DNA of 64,000 nt from Chlorobiota bacterium (lineage in GTDB: Bacteria > Bacteroidota > Ignavibacteria > OLB7), in contig JAQBOZ010000028.1 in NCBI GenBank assembly GCA_028287785.1, forward strand, positions 62,001-126,000, given 5' to 3'. The notes under the pieces were generated by a model. It had not been told where the DNA came from. It did no database searches and worked only from the letters and a program-made list of their open reading frames with translations. The position numbers and the translations under genes are program-made. This document shows positions 45,750 to 54,542 of the stretch, one piece after another. Within the stretch, counting starts at the first letter, position 1; each line of letters begins with the position of its first letter.

Positions 45750-46547
45750 TCAATTCGAGATCTTGAACTTCACCGGGATCTGCACCCAGACGGCCACAGG
45801 GCTGTGGTTCTGCGTGGCGGGGGTAAAGGTGGTGGCCTTCACCGCATCCACCGCCGCCGGCGTCAGCAGAGAGTTATCGCTCCTGTCCACCATCGTCTTC
45901 GCGACCTTCCCGTGCGTGTCCACCAGGGCGCGAATAACAACCGTTCCCTCGATGTTGTTCCGCTGCGCGATCTCCGGATACTTGATCCGGCGCTGCAGCT
46001 CGGACTGATCCCACTGGGGCTCATTCTCCGCCTCGACAAACTCATCAGGTTCCGGCAGCTTCTCCTTGTCCTTGACTTCCACCGGCTTGTCGACCGGGAT
46101 TGCAGTACCAAGCCCCTCACCATCGGTCTTCGGGCCGAAGCCGGTGCCATCGCCACCCTCCGGGGTAGCCACGGCAAGCTCCGTGGTGTTCGCGAACTCC
46201 TTCACGTCCGGGGAGATCAGCGCGTCGGGGACTGCTACCGGCGTTCCGGCGCGGCTGGCAACGCCACCACCACCGCCACCACCGGTCTGCAACTGCGGCG
46301 GGATCATCGGGGGAGGCGTGGGAGGGGGAGCATCCTCGACCGGAGGAGGCGCAACCGTCGTCAACTTGATCTTGGCGACCGGAGCGGCCTTGCCGACCGT
46401 ATCAGCCTGAACATTGGTGACGATGACATAAAGGAAGATCAGCGCCAGGTGAAAGGCGATCGATATTCCAAGCGCGGTGCTGAGATTGCGGGTGTAGACC
46501 CGCTTCAGTTCGGCAGCACCATACCGTAGTGATTCCTGGATACTCAT
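45750..46547 (-). CDS. tonB: Energy transducer TonB
   Basis: Protein of 265 residues. N-terminus SLRYGAAELKRVYTRNLS, membrane helix TALGISIAFHLALIFLYVIV with the same S-x-x-x-H pattern, then a proline-rich spacer (VAPPPVEDAPPPTPPPMIPP), a Gly stretch, and a TonB-C domain (ELQRRIKYPEIAQRNNIEGT, DRSDNSLLTPAAVDAVK, PVAVWVQIPVKFKI). Proton-motive-force transducer of the cluster. It follows the ExbD gene (46627-47181) by 79 nt and probably belongs to the exbB-exbD-exbD-tonB unit. Confidence 0.92.
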   Translation of the reverse strand: MSIQESLRYGAAELKRVYTRNLSTALGISIAFHLALIFLYVIVTNVQADTVGKAAPVAKIKLTTVAPPPVEDAPPPTPPPMIPPQLQTGGGGGGGVASRAGTPVAVPDALISPDVKEFANTTELAVATPEGGDGTGFGPKTDGEGLGTAIPVDKPVEVKDKEKLPEPDEFVEAENEPQWDQSELQRRIKYPEIAQRNNIEGTVVIRALVDTHGKVAKTMVDRSDNSLLTPAAVDAVKATTFTPATQNHSPVAVWVQIPVKFKISN

Positions 46548-46626
46548 CTATCTGCTCCTGTCTAGTTGTTCTCGCCTGACGCTATCCTGTCGTTCCCGCG
46601 CCGGGGCGCGTCCCGTTCACTCATCG

Positions 46627-47181
46627 CTACAGCGCCGTAAGCGCCGCCTTGTCATCCGGGGTCATCGCGACAATCGCAAATTTCCGTTCGCGCTTTCCGC
46701 TCTCGATCCCCTGCTGCTTGTACTTGGTGGTCAGCTCCCCCTCGGCGATGTTCAGCTCATCAAGAACCTTCACTAGCTGCGAGTACTTCGCCGTGGGATC
46801 CACCTTCAACGTCGTGATCAGCGCATTTCCCTTCTCAGCATTTGCCTGCACCGCGAAGGTTCTCACCTCTTCCGGCTTCAGCGGCTGGATGGGGTTGGTG
46901 CCGGCGCCTCGCTGGTAGAAGACCCTTCCATCGCCCCGGACCATGATGGTCAGAAGATTGGACTCCGCGACATCGATCGGCACCTCGAGATTCGGCGGCA
47001 CCGAGATCTCCATGATCTGCGGCTGCGCCATCGTCGTGGCGAACATGAAGAACGTCAACAGCAGGAACGCCACGTCCACAAGCGGGGTCATGTCCAGGGC
47101 GAAACCGATGCGCTTCGGCTTCTTTACGCCGCCAGCCTTTTTGTGACTCCGTCCGCCGCCACCTAAATCGACTGAACCCAT
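46627..47181 (-). CDS. exbD: Biopolymer transporter ExbD (1)
   Basis: Inner-membrane protein of 184 residues. After a basic N-terminus (RSHKKAGGVKKPKR) comes the ExbD signature DMTPLVDVAFLLLTFFMF with the essential Asp of the proton path, then ATTMAQPQIMEISVPPNLEV and a periplasmic domain (LTIMVRGDGRVFYQRGAG, FAVQANAEKGNALITTLKV). Works with ExbB as the motor of the Ton system. The second ExbD upstream probably forms a heterodimer or serves another receptor set. Confidence 0.93.
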   Translation of the reverse strand: MGSVDLGGGGRSHKKAGGVKKPKRIGFALDMTPLVDVAFLLLTFFMFATTMAQPQIMEISVPPNLEVPIDVAESNLLTIMVRGDGRVFYQRGAGTNPIQPLKPEEVRTFAVQANAEKGNALITTLKVDPTAKYSQLVKVLDELNIAEGELTTKYKQQGIESGKRERKFAIVAMTPDDKAALTAL

Positions 47182-47298
47182 TGTTGCTACCTCTTATAAT
47201 CTAAATCAGTAATCGTTTATCCCGACCCCCTCCCTTTACCGGAGGGGGCCTGTGCGGAATCAACATCGGTCATCGGGAAATCTCATCCGGCAATGCCG

Positions 47299-47841
47299 TT
47301 ACCCGGCCTTGTCGTCCTTCGGGGCATCGGCGCCGCTGACGGTGACGAAGTTGAAGATCGTGGCCCCCTGCGAGCGGAAGGCATCCATCACGGTCTGGAT
47401 TCGTCCGTAGCTTACCCGCCGGTCGGCATCGATCGCGAACTTGATCTTGGGGTCCTGACGACGGGTTGCCAGCACCAGGGTCTTCAGCTTGTTCGTGTCG
47501 TCCTTGGCCAGCTCAAGCTGCGCCCGGTGGAGTGCATCCCCTCCAATCCCCTCCACGGCGCCGTAGATCCCCGAACGATCCTTCTCGTTGCTCACCGCAT
47601 AGGCAAGCACCGTATCGTTCGTCTTCGGATCGATGCCGATCTTGACGATCGCCGTCCCCGCATCGGGGAGCCGCGTGGTATCAGCCGAGGCCGTCGGACG
47701 CTTGATCTCGTACTTCTGCTCGTTCTCGGCGTCGGATTTGAACTTCGCCGTGAACATGAAGAAGGTCAGCAGCAGGAACGCGACGTCCACAAGAGGCGTC
47801 ATATCCAGCTTGAAGCCGACCCGTTTCGGTTTATGTGCCAT
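47299..47841 (-). CDS. exbD: Biopolymer transporter ExbD (2)
   Basis: Inner-membrane protein of 180 residues, paralog of the next gene. MAHKPKRVGFKLDMTPLVD, FLLLTFFMFTAKFKSDAENE, and a periplasmic region containing VAISIGIDPK-like and TLVLATRRQDPKIKFAID (the 'peptidoglycan/TonB-facing' half). It keeps the same proton-path Asp. exbB lies 51 nt upstream, so exbB-exbD2-exbD1 is the order of transcription. Confidence 0.93.
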   Translation of the reverse strand: MAHKPKRVGFKLDMTPLVDVAFLLLTFFMFTAKFKSDAENEQKYEIKRPTASADTTRLPDAGTAIVKIGIDPKTNDTVLAYAVSNEKDRSGIYGAVEGIGGDALHRAQLELAKDDTNKLKTLVLATRRQDPKIKFAIDADRRVSYGRIQTVMDAFRSQGATIFNFVTVSGADAPKDDKAG

Positions 47842-47892
47842 GCGTCGTTTCTCTCAATAACGTGTTTGAAATGCCGGACGGAACCGTTCAGC

Positions 47893-48675
47893 TTACTTGG
47901 TTTTGACCGTCAGGATTTCCATCATCGACAGGGTAGCTTCCTCGATCATGTAGACGAAGTTGTCCACCCGGTTCGTGAAGTAGTTATAGGCAACGATCGA
48001 GAGAATTGCGGCCATAAGACCACCTGCCGTGTTGATGAGCGCCTCCGAGATACCAACCGAAAGCTGCACCGCCGATGCCGCCTGACCAGCCTTCGCAAGA
48101 GCCTGGAAGGCGCGGATCATGCCGAGCGTGGTTCCAAGAAGCCCGATCATCGTGGAGATCGAGGCGATGGTCGAGAGGGCCACAAGGTTCTTTTCGAGAA
48201 GCGGCGTCTCAAGGCCGGTGGACTCATCCACGGCGCGCTTCACCTCGGCGAGCTTCTTGTCGGTATCGTACGTGCTGTCGTTGCGAACCTGCTGGTAGCG
48301 CTCAAGGCCGGAGCGGAGGATGTTGGCGGCCGAACCACGCTGCTTGTTGCACTCGTCGATGGCGGCATCCACGTTCCCCTGCATCAACTGATCCTGTACC
48401 CGCTTGATGAAGCGCGGAAGGCTGCCGCGACCCTGTGCCTTCGTCAGCGAGAGAAGACGCTCGATGATGAAGGTGATGACCATCAGCGTCAGGCCCAGAA
48501 GGATCGCCACAAGATATCCACCGGTGTACACGGAACCGATGAGATCGCCCGGCTTCGGCTCGGTCTTGTCGGCGTTGTTGAAGTGGCTCGGGTCGCCAAA
48601 GACGAACTTGTAGATGATGAACGCGACCAGAAGGCAGGTGATAACCACGCCGATGACGAAGAACTTGCTTTTCAT
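47893..48675 (-). CDS. exbB: MotA/TolQ/ExbB proton channel family protein
   Basis: Inner-membrane protein of 260 residues, first gene of the Ton motor unit. Helix 1 is KFFVIGVVITCLLVAFIIYKF, helix 2 GYLVAILLGLTLMVITFIIER, then a long cytoplasmic region and helices 3-4 (VALSTIASISTMIGLLGTTLG with the TIA/GLLGT pore motif, and EALINTAGGLMAAILSIVAYN). The helix after it, VDNFVYMIEEATLSMMEILT, ends the protein. Forms a pentamer with ExbD around the proton pore. Confidence 0.94.
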   Translation of the reverse strand: MKSKFFVIGVVITCLLVAFIIYKFVFGDPSHFNNADKTEPKPGDLIGSVYTGGYLVAILLGLTLMVITFIIERLLSLTKAQGRGSLPRFIKRVQDQLMQGNVDAAIDECNKQRGSAANILRSGLERYQQVRNDSTYDTDKKLAEVKRAVDESTGLETPLLEKNLVALSTIASISTMIGLLGTTLGMIRAFQALAKAGQAASAVQLSVGISEALINTAGGLMAAILSIVAYNYFTNRVDNFVYMIEEATLSMMEILTVKTK

Positions 48676-48768
48676 AAATCTCCCAATGAGTTGGAATAAG
48701 GTTAAGGATTTTGAATAGTCGATTGTCGGTACGATCGCTGCGAAGCTACCCGCGAGCGGTCCCGGCGG

Positions 48769-49128
48769 TTACTTTCCGGCCGCTGCCATCTGCGCCACAC
48801 CCTCTTCACGAGTCGAGTAGATGTTGAAGACCAGCGTGAGCTTCGTGATCACGAAGATGTTCTCGATGTTCTTCGAAACATTGCAAAGACCGATCGACCC
48901 TCCCCGCTTCGAGAAGTTCGTGTGCCCTGCGATCAGCACACCGAGCGCGGTCGAGTTGAGATAGGTCGCTCCGGCAAGATCGATGAGCAGCTTCTTCGTC
49001 TCATCCTTGCTTTCTTGCGCCAGGGCGTCGCGCAGATCCTCGGTCTCCTTCCCCCCGATGAACTCCCCCTGTAGAGCAAGGATGGTCACATCTCCCTGTG
49101 TTGTCAGCTTTACCTTGGGTCCCAGCAT
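48769..49128 (-). CDS. STAS domain anti-sigma factor antagonist
   Basis: Single-domain cytoplasmic protein of 119 residues of the SpoIIAA/RsbV type. Motifs: KLTTQGDVTILALQGEFIGG, LIDLAGATYLNSTALGVLI with the phosphorylatable Ser of NST, and ISFGLCN-like SIGLCNVSKNIENIF. Binding partners (a kinase/anti-sigma such as RsbW) are not in the window, and neither ECF sigma here is expected to be its target. Lies upstream of exbB on the same strand with a 93-nt gap. Confidence 0.85.
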   Translation of the reverse strand: MLGPKVKLTTQGDVTILALQGEFIGGKETEDLRDALAQESKDETKKLLIDLAGATYLNSTALGVLIAGHTNFSKRGGSIGLCNVSKNIENIFVITKLTLVFNIYSTREEGVAQMAAAGK

Positions 49129-49272
49129 TATCGTCCTGCTTTGTTTATGTGTATATAGAATACCGTACCAAGATCGAATCCGCGAAATTGAAGAAATAAA
49201 AGATATTCCTTCTCAACGGGTACTGCAAGAAACCAATTGGTCACGTTTGACCCCTGCATTTTGCAGGAGTTT

Positions 49273-49989
49273 CTACCGCCGCCCCAGCTCCGCCCTCCCC
49301 CATTCGGCCGATCCCTTCCCCGTCAACCCGCGGAATTTCTCCTCGAAGCCCCCCGATGAGCCGACCGAGCCAAGAAAGGAAAGCACGCTCCCCTGTCCCA
49401 CGGACTCGATCAGCCGCGAGGCCAGCCTCCGCGCCGTCCCGTATGCCGATCGGATCGTGGGCTGAAGGCGGGCGCCGGCCAGCGAATCCTCCAGCCTGTC
49501 CAGCCGGACAAATGTGATCCGCTCCGGCTGCATCTCCCCTGCCACCATCATCGCCATCCCCTCGTTCAGCCACCGTGGAAGCCCTCTGCGGGCCGCCTCC
49601 GCCAGCGCAACGTGCGTCAGCTCGTGCCGGAGCGCCCGCGTCAGCTCGCCGCGCCGCAGCAGCACCGACATCGGCTGCAACTCTATCCTGGCGCCGACGG
49701 CGGCCGCCAGATTGAACCGGGCCACGCCGGCCGCGATCGCAAAATCCGCGGTGGAGCCGTGGGAGCGCGCCTCCACCCTGGCCGGCATCCGCAGCCCGTA
49801 CCGCTGAACATCGCGATAGGCCGATTCCAGCTCATCGAGCAGCCTCCCAACGTCGCCGCCGGCCGGAGCGGTCAGGATGAAGTGGGCGGATTGATATCGC
49901 GCGGTCCGCTGCGCGGGAGCAGCGGAGAGCATCCCCCGCGCAAACGGAAGAAACGGCAAAAGTAGCAGAAGCGCGCGGAACCGGCGCAT
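49273..49989 (-). CDS. Gluzincin-type metallopeptidase-like protein
   Basis: Exported protein of 238 residues (signal peptide RFRALLLLLPFLPFA to AAPAQ). The zinc motif HELTH is followed about 20 residues later by the NEGMAMMV segment (third ligand Glu), the arrangement of peptidase MA-like/gluzincin proteins. The context before it is LTRALRHELTHVALAEAARR. The C-terminal half is Ser/Gly-rich. Substrate unknown. Its start overlaps the dtd stop by one base (TGATG), so it is coupled to dtd, although the two have no known shared role. Confidence 0.7.
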   Translation of the reverse strand: MRRFRALLLLLPFLPFARGMLSAAPAQRTARYQSAHFILTAPAGGDVGRLLDELESAYRDVQRYGLRMPARVEARSHGSTADFAIAAGVARFNLAAAVGARIELQPMSVLLRRGELTRALRHELTHVALAEAARRGLPRWLNEGMAMMVAGEMQPERITFVRLDRLEDSLAGARLQPTIRSAYGTARRLASRLIESVGQGSVLSFLGSVGSSGGFEEKFRGLTGKGSAEWGRAELGRR

Positions 49990-50438
49990 CAGATTTTCGA
50001 CTCCAGCAGAAGAGTGAACGGCCCCTCGTTGACAAACGCCACATCCATCATCACCCTGAACCGACCCGTGGCAACGCGATCGGCGCCGATCAGCCCCCGT
50101 AATTCCGCCACAAACCGCTCATATAACGGCTCCGCCACCTCCGGCGGCGCGGCGTTGATGTAGCTTGGACGATTCCCCTTCCGGGTGTCGCCAAGCAGCG
50201 TGAACTGGCTTACCACAAGCGCGGAAAATCCGGTATCGAGCAGCGAGAGATTGGGCACGTCCCCGGCATCCGGGAAAAGTCGGAGCGCGGCAACCTTCCG
50301 CGCAAGCATCGCCGCGTGCGCGGGATCGTCCTGGCGCGACACGCCAAGCAGCACCACCATCCCGCGATCGATTGCCCCCACCACCTCGCCGCCGACCGTC
50401 ACCGACGCGTTCCTGGCGCGCTGTACCACAGCTTTCAT
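49989..50438 (-). CDS. dtd: D-aminoacyl-tRNA deacylase
   Basis: Removes D-amino acids (and Gly from tRNA-Ala) mischarged on tRNA. Full length (149 residues): MKAVVQRARNASVTVGGEVV, then LLGVSRQDDP, KVAALRLFPDA, the catalytic SQFTLLGDTRKGNRPSY, and FVNEGPFTLLL (the GPxT motif reads GPFT). In the prmC-dtd-peptidase cluster; prmC stops 28 nt upstream. Confidence 0.95.
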   Translation of the reverse strand: MKAVVQRARNASVTVGGEVVGAIDRGMVVLLGVSRQDDPAHAAMLARKVAALRLFPDAGDVPNLSLLDTGFSALVVSQFTLLGDTRKGNRPSYINAAPPEVAEPLYERFVAELRGLIGADRVATGRFRVMMDVAFVNEGPFTLLLESKI

Positions 50439-50466
50439 GGATGTCCCGGTTGATCGAAGGGATGTC

Positions 50467-51333
50467 TCATTGCTTCTCCGCCCAGAGTATCCGCTCGATC
50501 CTGTCCAGGTCCGTGAGGACGCTGACCGTGAACCCGGAGCGCTGGAACAGATCGCGCAGCCGCTCCGCCTGGCCGTAGCCGATCTCCAGAAAGAAGCTCG
50601 ACCCATCGCGCAGGAGCCTGGGGGCCAGCTCGGCGAACCGCCGGTAGAAACGATATCCGTCGCCACCATCGGTCAACGCCTCCACCGGCTCGTGATCGCG
50701 CACCTCCGGTTGAAGCGTCGCGATATCGGCGACGGGGACATAGGGGGGATTGCTGATCACAAGATCGAAGGAGCCAAGCTCCCGCACCACCGCATCGTCG
50801 AAGATGTCAACCTGCCGGAAGGTGATGTTCCGGGCGCCGAGCCGTTCCGCGTTGCGTGCCGCAACCTCCAGCGCCTCCGCCGAAACATCGATCGCGATCA
50901 CCTCCGTCTCCGACCGCTCCAGCGCGATCGTGATCCCGATGCATCCCGAGCCGGTCCCCACATCCAGACAGCGGAGCGAGTGGGGATGCCGCCGCAGCGC
51001 CTCCTCCACCAGCAGTTCCGTCTCCGGCCGGGGAATCAGCACAGCCGGGGCAACCTCGAACACGCGCCGGTAGAAATGCGATTCACCAAGGATATACTGG
51101 AGCGGCTCGTGCGCCACGCGACGCTTCACCATCGCCCGAAGCTCATCCAGCTCGGTATCCTTCAACGGACGGTCGAACTGAAGATAGAGCTCGAACCGGG
51201 TGAGCTTCAGCACATGCGCCAGCATAAGCTCGATCGTCAGCCGCGGGGAATCGATCCTCTTCTGCTTGAAATAATCCGCGCCCCAGTTGATAAGGCGAAG
51301 CGTCGTCCAGATCTCGATCTGCTTTGGGTTCAT
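50467..51333 (-). CDS. prmC: Peptide chain release factor N5-glutamine methyltransferase
   Basis: Methylates the GGQ glutamine of release factors 1 and 2 with S-adenosylmethionine. 288 residues: N-terminal helical domain (QIEIWTTLRLINWGADYFKQ), the SAM loop LDVGTGSGCIGITIALE, VIAIDVSAEALEVAARNAE and the signature FDLVISNPPYVPVADIATL. The end is ELAPRLLRDGSSFFLEIGYG. It is followed by dtd on the same transcript. Confidence 0.95.
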   Translation of the reverse strand: MNPKQIEIWTTLRLINWGADYFKQKRIDSPRLTIELMLAHVLKLTRFELYLQFDRPLKDTELDELRAMVKRRVAHEPLQYILGESHFYRRVFEVAPAVLIPRPETELLVEEALRRHPHSLRCLDVGTGSGCIGITIALERSETEVIAIDVSAEALEVAARNAERLGARNITFRQVDIFDDAVVRELGSFDLVISNPPYVPVADIATLQPEVRDHEPVEALTDGGDGYRFYRRFAELAPRLLRDGSSFFLEIGYGQAERLRDLFQRSGFTVSVLTDLDRIERILWAEKQ

Positions 51334-51390
51334 ATCCGCAAAAGTACGAGTAGGAACGGCAATAGATGAATTGCCATCATCGCCCCGGCA

Positions 51391-52551
51391 TTACGCCGGG
51401 GTGATATCGAAGTGGACGCCGGCCGTCGCCAGCTCTTTCATCATCAGTTCGAAGAGCGGAGCGGTCACGATCCCGTCGGCATAGTGAAGGCCGGTGGCGG
51501 AGATATCGCCGCGACCGATCATCCTGGCGACGATGGCGCCGGTGAAGGCGGTGGTCCGCGCCATCGAGGTAAAGCCGAGCGCGCGATCGTAGCGGTCCAC
51601 CATGTCGGCACGATGCAGCGTCCGCACCCCATCCTTCATGCCGATCACCTCGACGCGGAAGAGGGTGATATCCCCCTCGCCATCCTTCAGCTCGACCGAT
51701 GGATAGAGAAGCGTATCGACAAGCTGCTTCGGGATCACATCCACGCCGTTGACGCTGACCGGCGTCCGTCCGAGAAGGCCCAGATCGAGAAGCACCGTGG
51801 CCTTCGCGGCATAGCCGGGCCAGCGAAGCGTCTTCTGCGTCCCCTCGGTCAGCGCGGCGAATTCCGGAAGATCGAGCAGCCACGGCATCATCCCCTCATG
51901 CCATCCCTCCACCTCGCCGACCCCATCGAAGCCGGTCAGCTCGTGGCCGGAGTAGCGGCGCGCCATGAACGGCCGGCCCCCTTCCACCACAAGCGCGTCG
52001 ATATCGCGCAGCGGAAGCTGCCTGCCACCGAAGACGATCTTGTAGCCGAGCGGCCCGGAAGGGGCCTCGGGGATGCCGCCGCACTTGATATGAAGCTCCT
52101 GCACGGAATCCAGACGGAGGGCCAGATAACGGGCCATGATCTCCGTCAGCCCCGGCTCCAGCCCGCATCCCAGGGCGATCAACACCCCATGCTCCCCGGC
52201 GGCCCGGCGCAGCTCGGGAAGATGCTCATCCTCGGGAATGGCGAGATCGACGATCGGCCGGCCGGCGTGAACCGCGGCATCGAACGCAAGACGGCTTGCC
52301 GACCATGGCAGCGCCGCAAGGATCACATCGTGTCCTGAGAAAAGGGTGATGGCGGCATCGCGATCGGAGAGATCGAGCTGCCGGGTGACGATCTTGTCAC
52401 CACCCGGCAGCGGGGCCAGCTTCCGCCGGGCCGCATCGAGTTGCGCGGCATCGATATCCGCGAGCGTTACCGTGGCGACGCCGGGATCGGACATCGCGTT
52501 GTAGGCGGCCGCGGGGCCCATCAGGCCGCTGCCGACGATCAATATCTTCAT
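51391..52551 (-). CDS. Saccharopine dehydrogenase family protein
   Basis: NAD(P)-dependent protein of 386 residues, from the ATG at 52551 (MKILIVGSGLMGPAAAYNA), preceded by GGGAA. Rossmann fold GSGLMG, then LADIDAAQLDAARRKL, VILAALPWSAS and LIALGCGLEPGLTEIMARYL, which marks the saccharopine/lysine dehydrogenase group. The C-terminal half (GFDGVGEVEGWHEGMMPWL and HRADMVDRYDRALGFTSMAR) is the catalytic domain. It could act on lysine (6-dehydrogenase) or saccharopine; no pathway partner is nearby. Confidence 0.85.
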   Translation of the reverse strand: MKILIVGSGLMGPAAAYNAMSDPGVATVTLADIDAAQLDAARRKLAPLPGGDKIVTRQLDLSDRDAAITLFSGHDVILAALPWSASRLAFDAAVHAGRPIVDLAIPEDEHLPELRRAAGEHGVLIALGCGLEPGLTEIMARYLALRLDSVQELHIKCGGIPEAPSGPLGYKIVFGGRQLPLRDIDALVVEGGRPFMARRYSGHELTGFDGVGEVEGWHEGMMPWLLDLPEFAALTEGTQKTLRWPGYAAKATVLLDLGLLGRTPVSVNGVDVIPKQLVDTLLYPSVELKDGEGDITLFRVEVIGMKDGVRTLHRADMVDRYDRALGFTSMARTTAFTGAIVARMIGRGDISATGLHYADGIVTAPLFELMMKELATAGVHFDITPA

Positions 52552-52670
52552 GAAAGCTGTTCCCAGGATGAATCTGTCAGGTTCCCGGCGCACCGGACGG
52601 GCGCGGGATGGAGCGGCAAATCTAAAACGTTCCCGCGATATGCTCCATCATCGGCGAACGCGCGTGAGTT

Positions 52671-53609
52671 TTAGAGCGCGGCGTCCATGCCGTCCAGGAT
52701 CGAGGAGATTGTTCCGCGATATATCCCCAGAGTCTCGCCACGCCGAAAGCCGGCGCGGAGAAGCGCCGCCGCCGCCGGATGATTCTCTACATCAGTATCG
52801 GCAATCACCCTCTCGATCCCATGCTCCGCAAGCCGGGCGATGCCACGCCGGAGCAGATCGTCCACATATCCCCCGCCGCGATGGCGCGGCGCCACGCCGA
52901 TATAATTGAGCGCCCCCTTTTCCGGCGTAAACCGTTGCGGGACAATCAACCCCACGAAATCATCATCCCGATACGCCAGTTCCCACCAGTCGGGATTGTG
53001 GTCGATCGAAACGAGAGCATTGTAGAATTCACGGGCGGCGGCGGCCGGCCCCGCGGCGGCAACATCCATCCGATGGAGAGTATCCAGCGTGCCGGCCGTC
53101 ACCTCCGCGATCGCCGCGATAAACTCCTCCTCGCCGGCCTGACGCAGCGTCCGGAAGACAAGCCGGTCACGACCCTGTGCGGGCGGCACGGCGGGTTCCA
53201 GCAGGAAGCGTGCCTTCCGCTGCGAAAGCGGCAGCCCGATCGACTCCAGAAGCATGGCCCGCTCACGGGCGTTGGGGGTCGTCTTCATTGGCAGATGATG
53301 TTCGATCATGGCCGCTCCACGATCCATCATGGCGGCAAGACCATCGCGAAGCAATCCCCGCCCGATCCCCGGATAATCGCCATCCCACGGAAGAGCAAGC
53401 CCGAAGATCAACAGATCATGCCTGATGGTTCCGAGCGTCAGGAATCCCACTCTGCCGATCGGCCGTCCCTCCTCCTCGGCGATAAAGCACCACTCCGGGC
53501 GGCTCTCCCCGGCCGACCAGATCGCTCTGATACGCTCCGGCGTGGAGGCGGCGCCTCCGGCGATCGCAAAAAGCCCTGCCTCATCCGCGGTGATTGAACG
53601 TACGGTCAT
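52671..53609 (-). CDS. Double-domain GNAT acetyltransferase
   Basis: Cytoplasmic protein of 312 residues with two GNAT-like halves. Half 1 (residues 1-150): CFIAEEEGRPIGRVGFLTLG then ALPWDGDYPGIGRGLLRDGL. Half 2 (165-312): WELAYRDDDFVGLIVPQRF, then GALNYIGVAPRHRGGGYVDD with the acetyl-CoA loop RHRGGGYVDDLL, and VENHPAAAALLRAGFRRGE. Only half 2 has a complete cofactor loop; half 1 has G-D-Y-P-G-I-G. Function unknown. Confidence 0.85.
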   Translation of the reverse strand: MTVRSITADEAGLFAIAGGAASTPERIRAIWSAGESRPEWCFIAEEEGRPIGRVGFLTLGTIRHDLLIFGLALPWDGDYPGIGRGLLRDGLAAMMDRGAAMIEHHLPMKTTPNARERAMLLESIGLPLSQRKARFLLEPAVPPAQGRDRLVFRTLRQAGEEEFIAAIAEVTAGTLDTLHRMDVAAAGPAAAAREFYNALVSIDHNPDWWELAYRDDDFVGLIVPQRFTPEKGALNYIGVAPRHRGGGYVDDLLRRGIARLAEHGIERVIADTDVENHPAAAALLRAGFRRGETLGIYRGTISSILDGMDAAL

Positions 53610-54067
53610 CGTTACTCCGGCTGGTCAGCAAGCATTGTGGCTCCGAAGATACGGCGGTGGGGGATCAATCAGGGAAGATCGCTACCGCGCATGGAATTCG
53701 ATATGTCATGGAGTAAGGAGCAGATGATGATTGAGCGGAGCGATATGCCCCAGGCATGCCCGCCGGCAGAGATTGAAACGATTCAAGTGAAAAAAAGAAC
53801 TCCCGAGCCGACAATGCGGCCGGCAAAAACCCCTTCAGGAGATAAAAACAACGGGCTGCAATATTTTTTTCTCTGTGGTGCCCGCGCCACTAGCACCAAA
53901 GATCGCGGCGTTATATATTTGCGGCTGTGTCGGCGTTGGTCTAGAACGGCGACACATGACGAGAGCCAGTTACTGGTCCGAGCCTCGGAGCCTGCTATTC
54001 GGCCATGCAACTCCACAATCCATGCTCGACCTCGTCATTTCACAGGCATTTTTCCAGGGTCCATACA
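53610..54067. other. Intergenic region without recognised features
   Basis: Between the double GNAT (minus) and the small membrane protein (plus). It is lower in G/C than its surroundings near 53795-53880 (poly-A and poly-T stretches), as expected for a divergent promoter region. I looked for tRNA or RNA hairpins and found none. Confidence 0.45.
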
Positions 54068-54286
54068 ATGGAAATCGCACACGGTCGCATCTCTGTTCCC
54101 CAGTGGGAACGTCCTGAAGAGAGCTTCAGCCATTCCTCCATCATCGAGGCAAATCCCTCTTTCGATTATCTCGAGAACTTTTCGCGTGGCTACAACACCG
54201 GTCGGCACGACGGCACCATCGCCGGGCTGCTCATCGGTTCGGTCAGTGGAGCCGTCATGGCGCTGCTGGTCTGCCTGCTGTTCTGA
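54068..54286 (+). CDS. Small membrane protein
   Basis: Unrecognised 72-residue protein. An N-terminal polar half (MEIAHGRISVPQWERPEESF, then FDYLENFSRGYNTGRHDG) and a C-terminal glycine-rich membrane helix (TIAGLLIGSVSGAVMALLVC). This is like YtxH/glycine-zipper helices. The ATG at 54068 has AGGG 9 nt upstream; an upstream ATG at 54005 is in frame but its extension is not convincing. Isolated on the plus strand. Confidence 0.55.
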   Translation: MEIAHGRISVPQWERPEESFSHSSIIEANPSFDYLENFSRGYNTGRHDGTIAGLLIGSVSGAVMALLVCLLF

Positions 54287-54393
54287 GAACCGGCATCAGA
54301 GGAAATCCGTACTGGATTCGATAGCAATTCCCCACGTGAATGCGTTTTCCGGGAAGGCGCTTTATCGTATGGGGACCGCACGACTATAATCAT

Positions 54394-54455
54394 ATATCTG
54401 GTGCACAGGGTGATGCTCTGTGCACCAGATATTGCGCCCCTCCGGGGCTTGGGAC
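54394..54455. repeat. Perfect inverted repeat with a second small hairpin
   Basis: Arms ATATCTGGTGCACAG (54394-54408) and CTGTGCACCAGATAT (54418-54432) are 15 bp, perfect, with a 9-nt spacer; directly after comes GCCCC/GGGGC (54436-54440 with 54444-54448). It lies between the ends of two convergent genes, the small membrane protein (plus) and kynurenine monooxygenase (minus), and may serve as a terminator for both or as a protein-binding site. Nothing else was seen in 54287-54542. Confidence 0.65.
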
Positions 54456-54542
54456 GATGCTTCCGCCAATGCGGCGGATAACGTTGTTCGGCATACTTCG
54501 AAGATGCAGACTGTTCCGCATTCAGCGTCCTTCAACAGTCTG

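Noticed and set aside
53880-54060. Possible tRNA around the GGTCTAGAACGGCG region
   Set aside because: No acceptor/T-arm pairing or TTCGA loop could be built.
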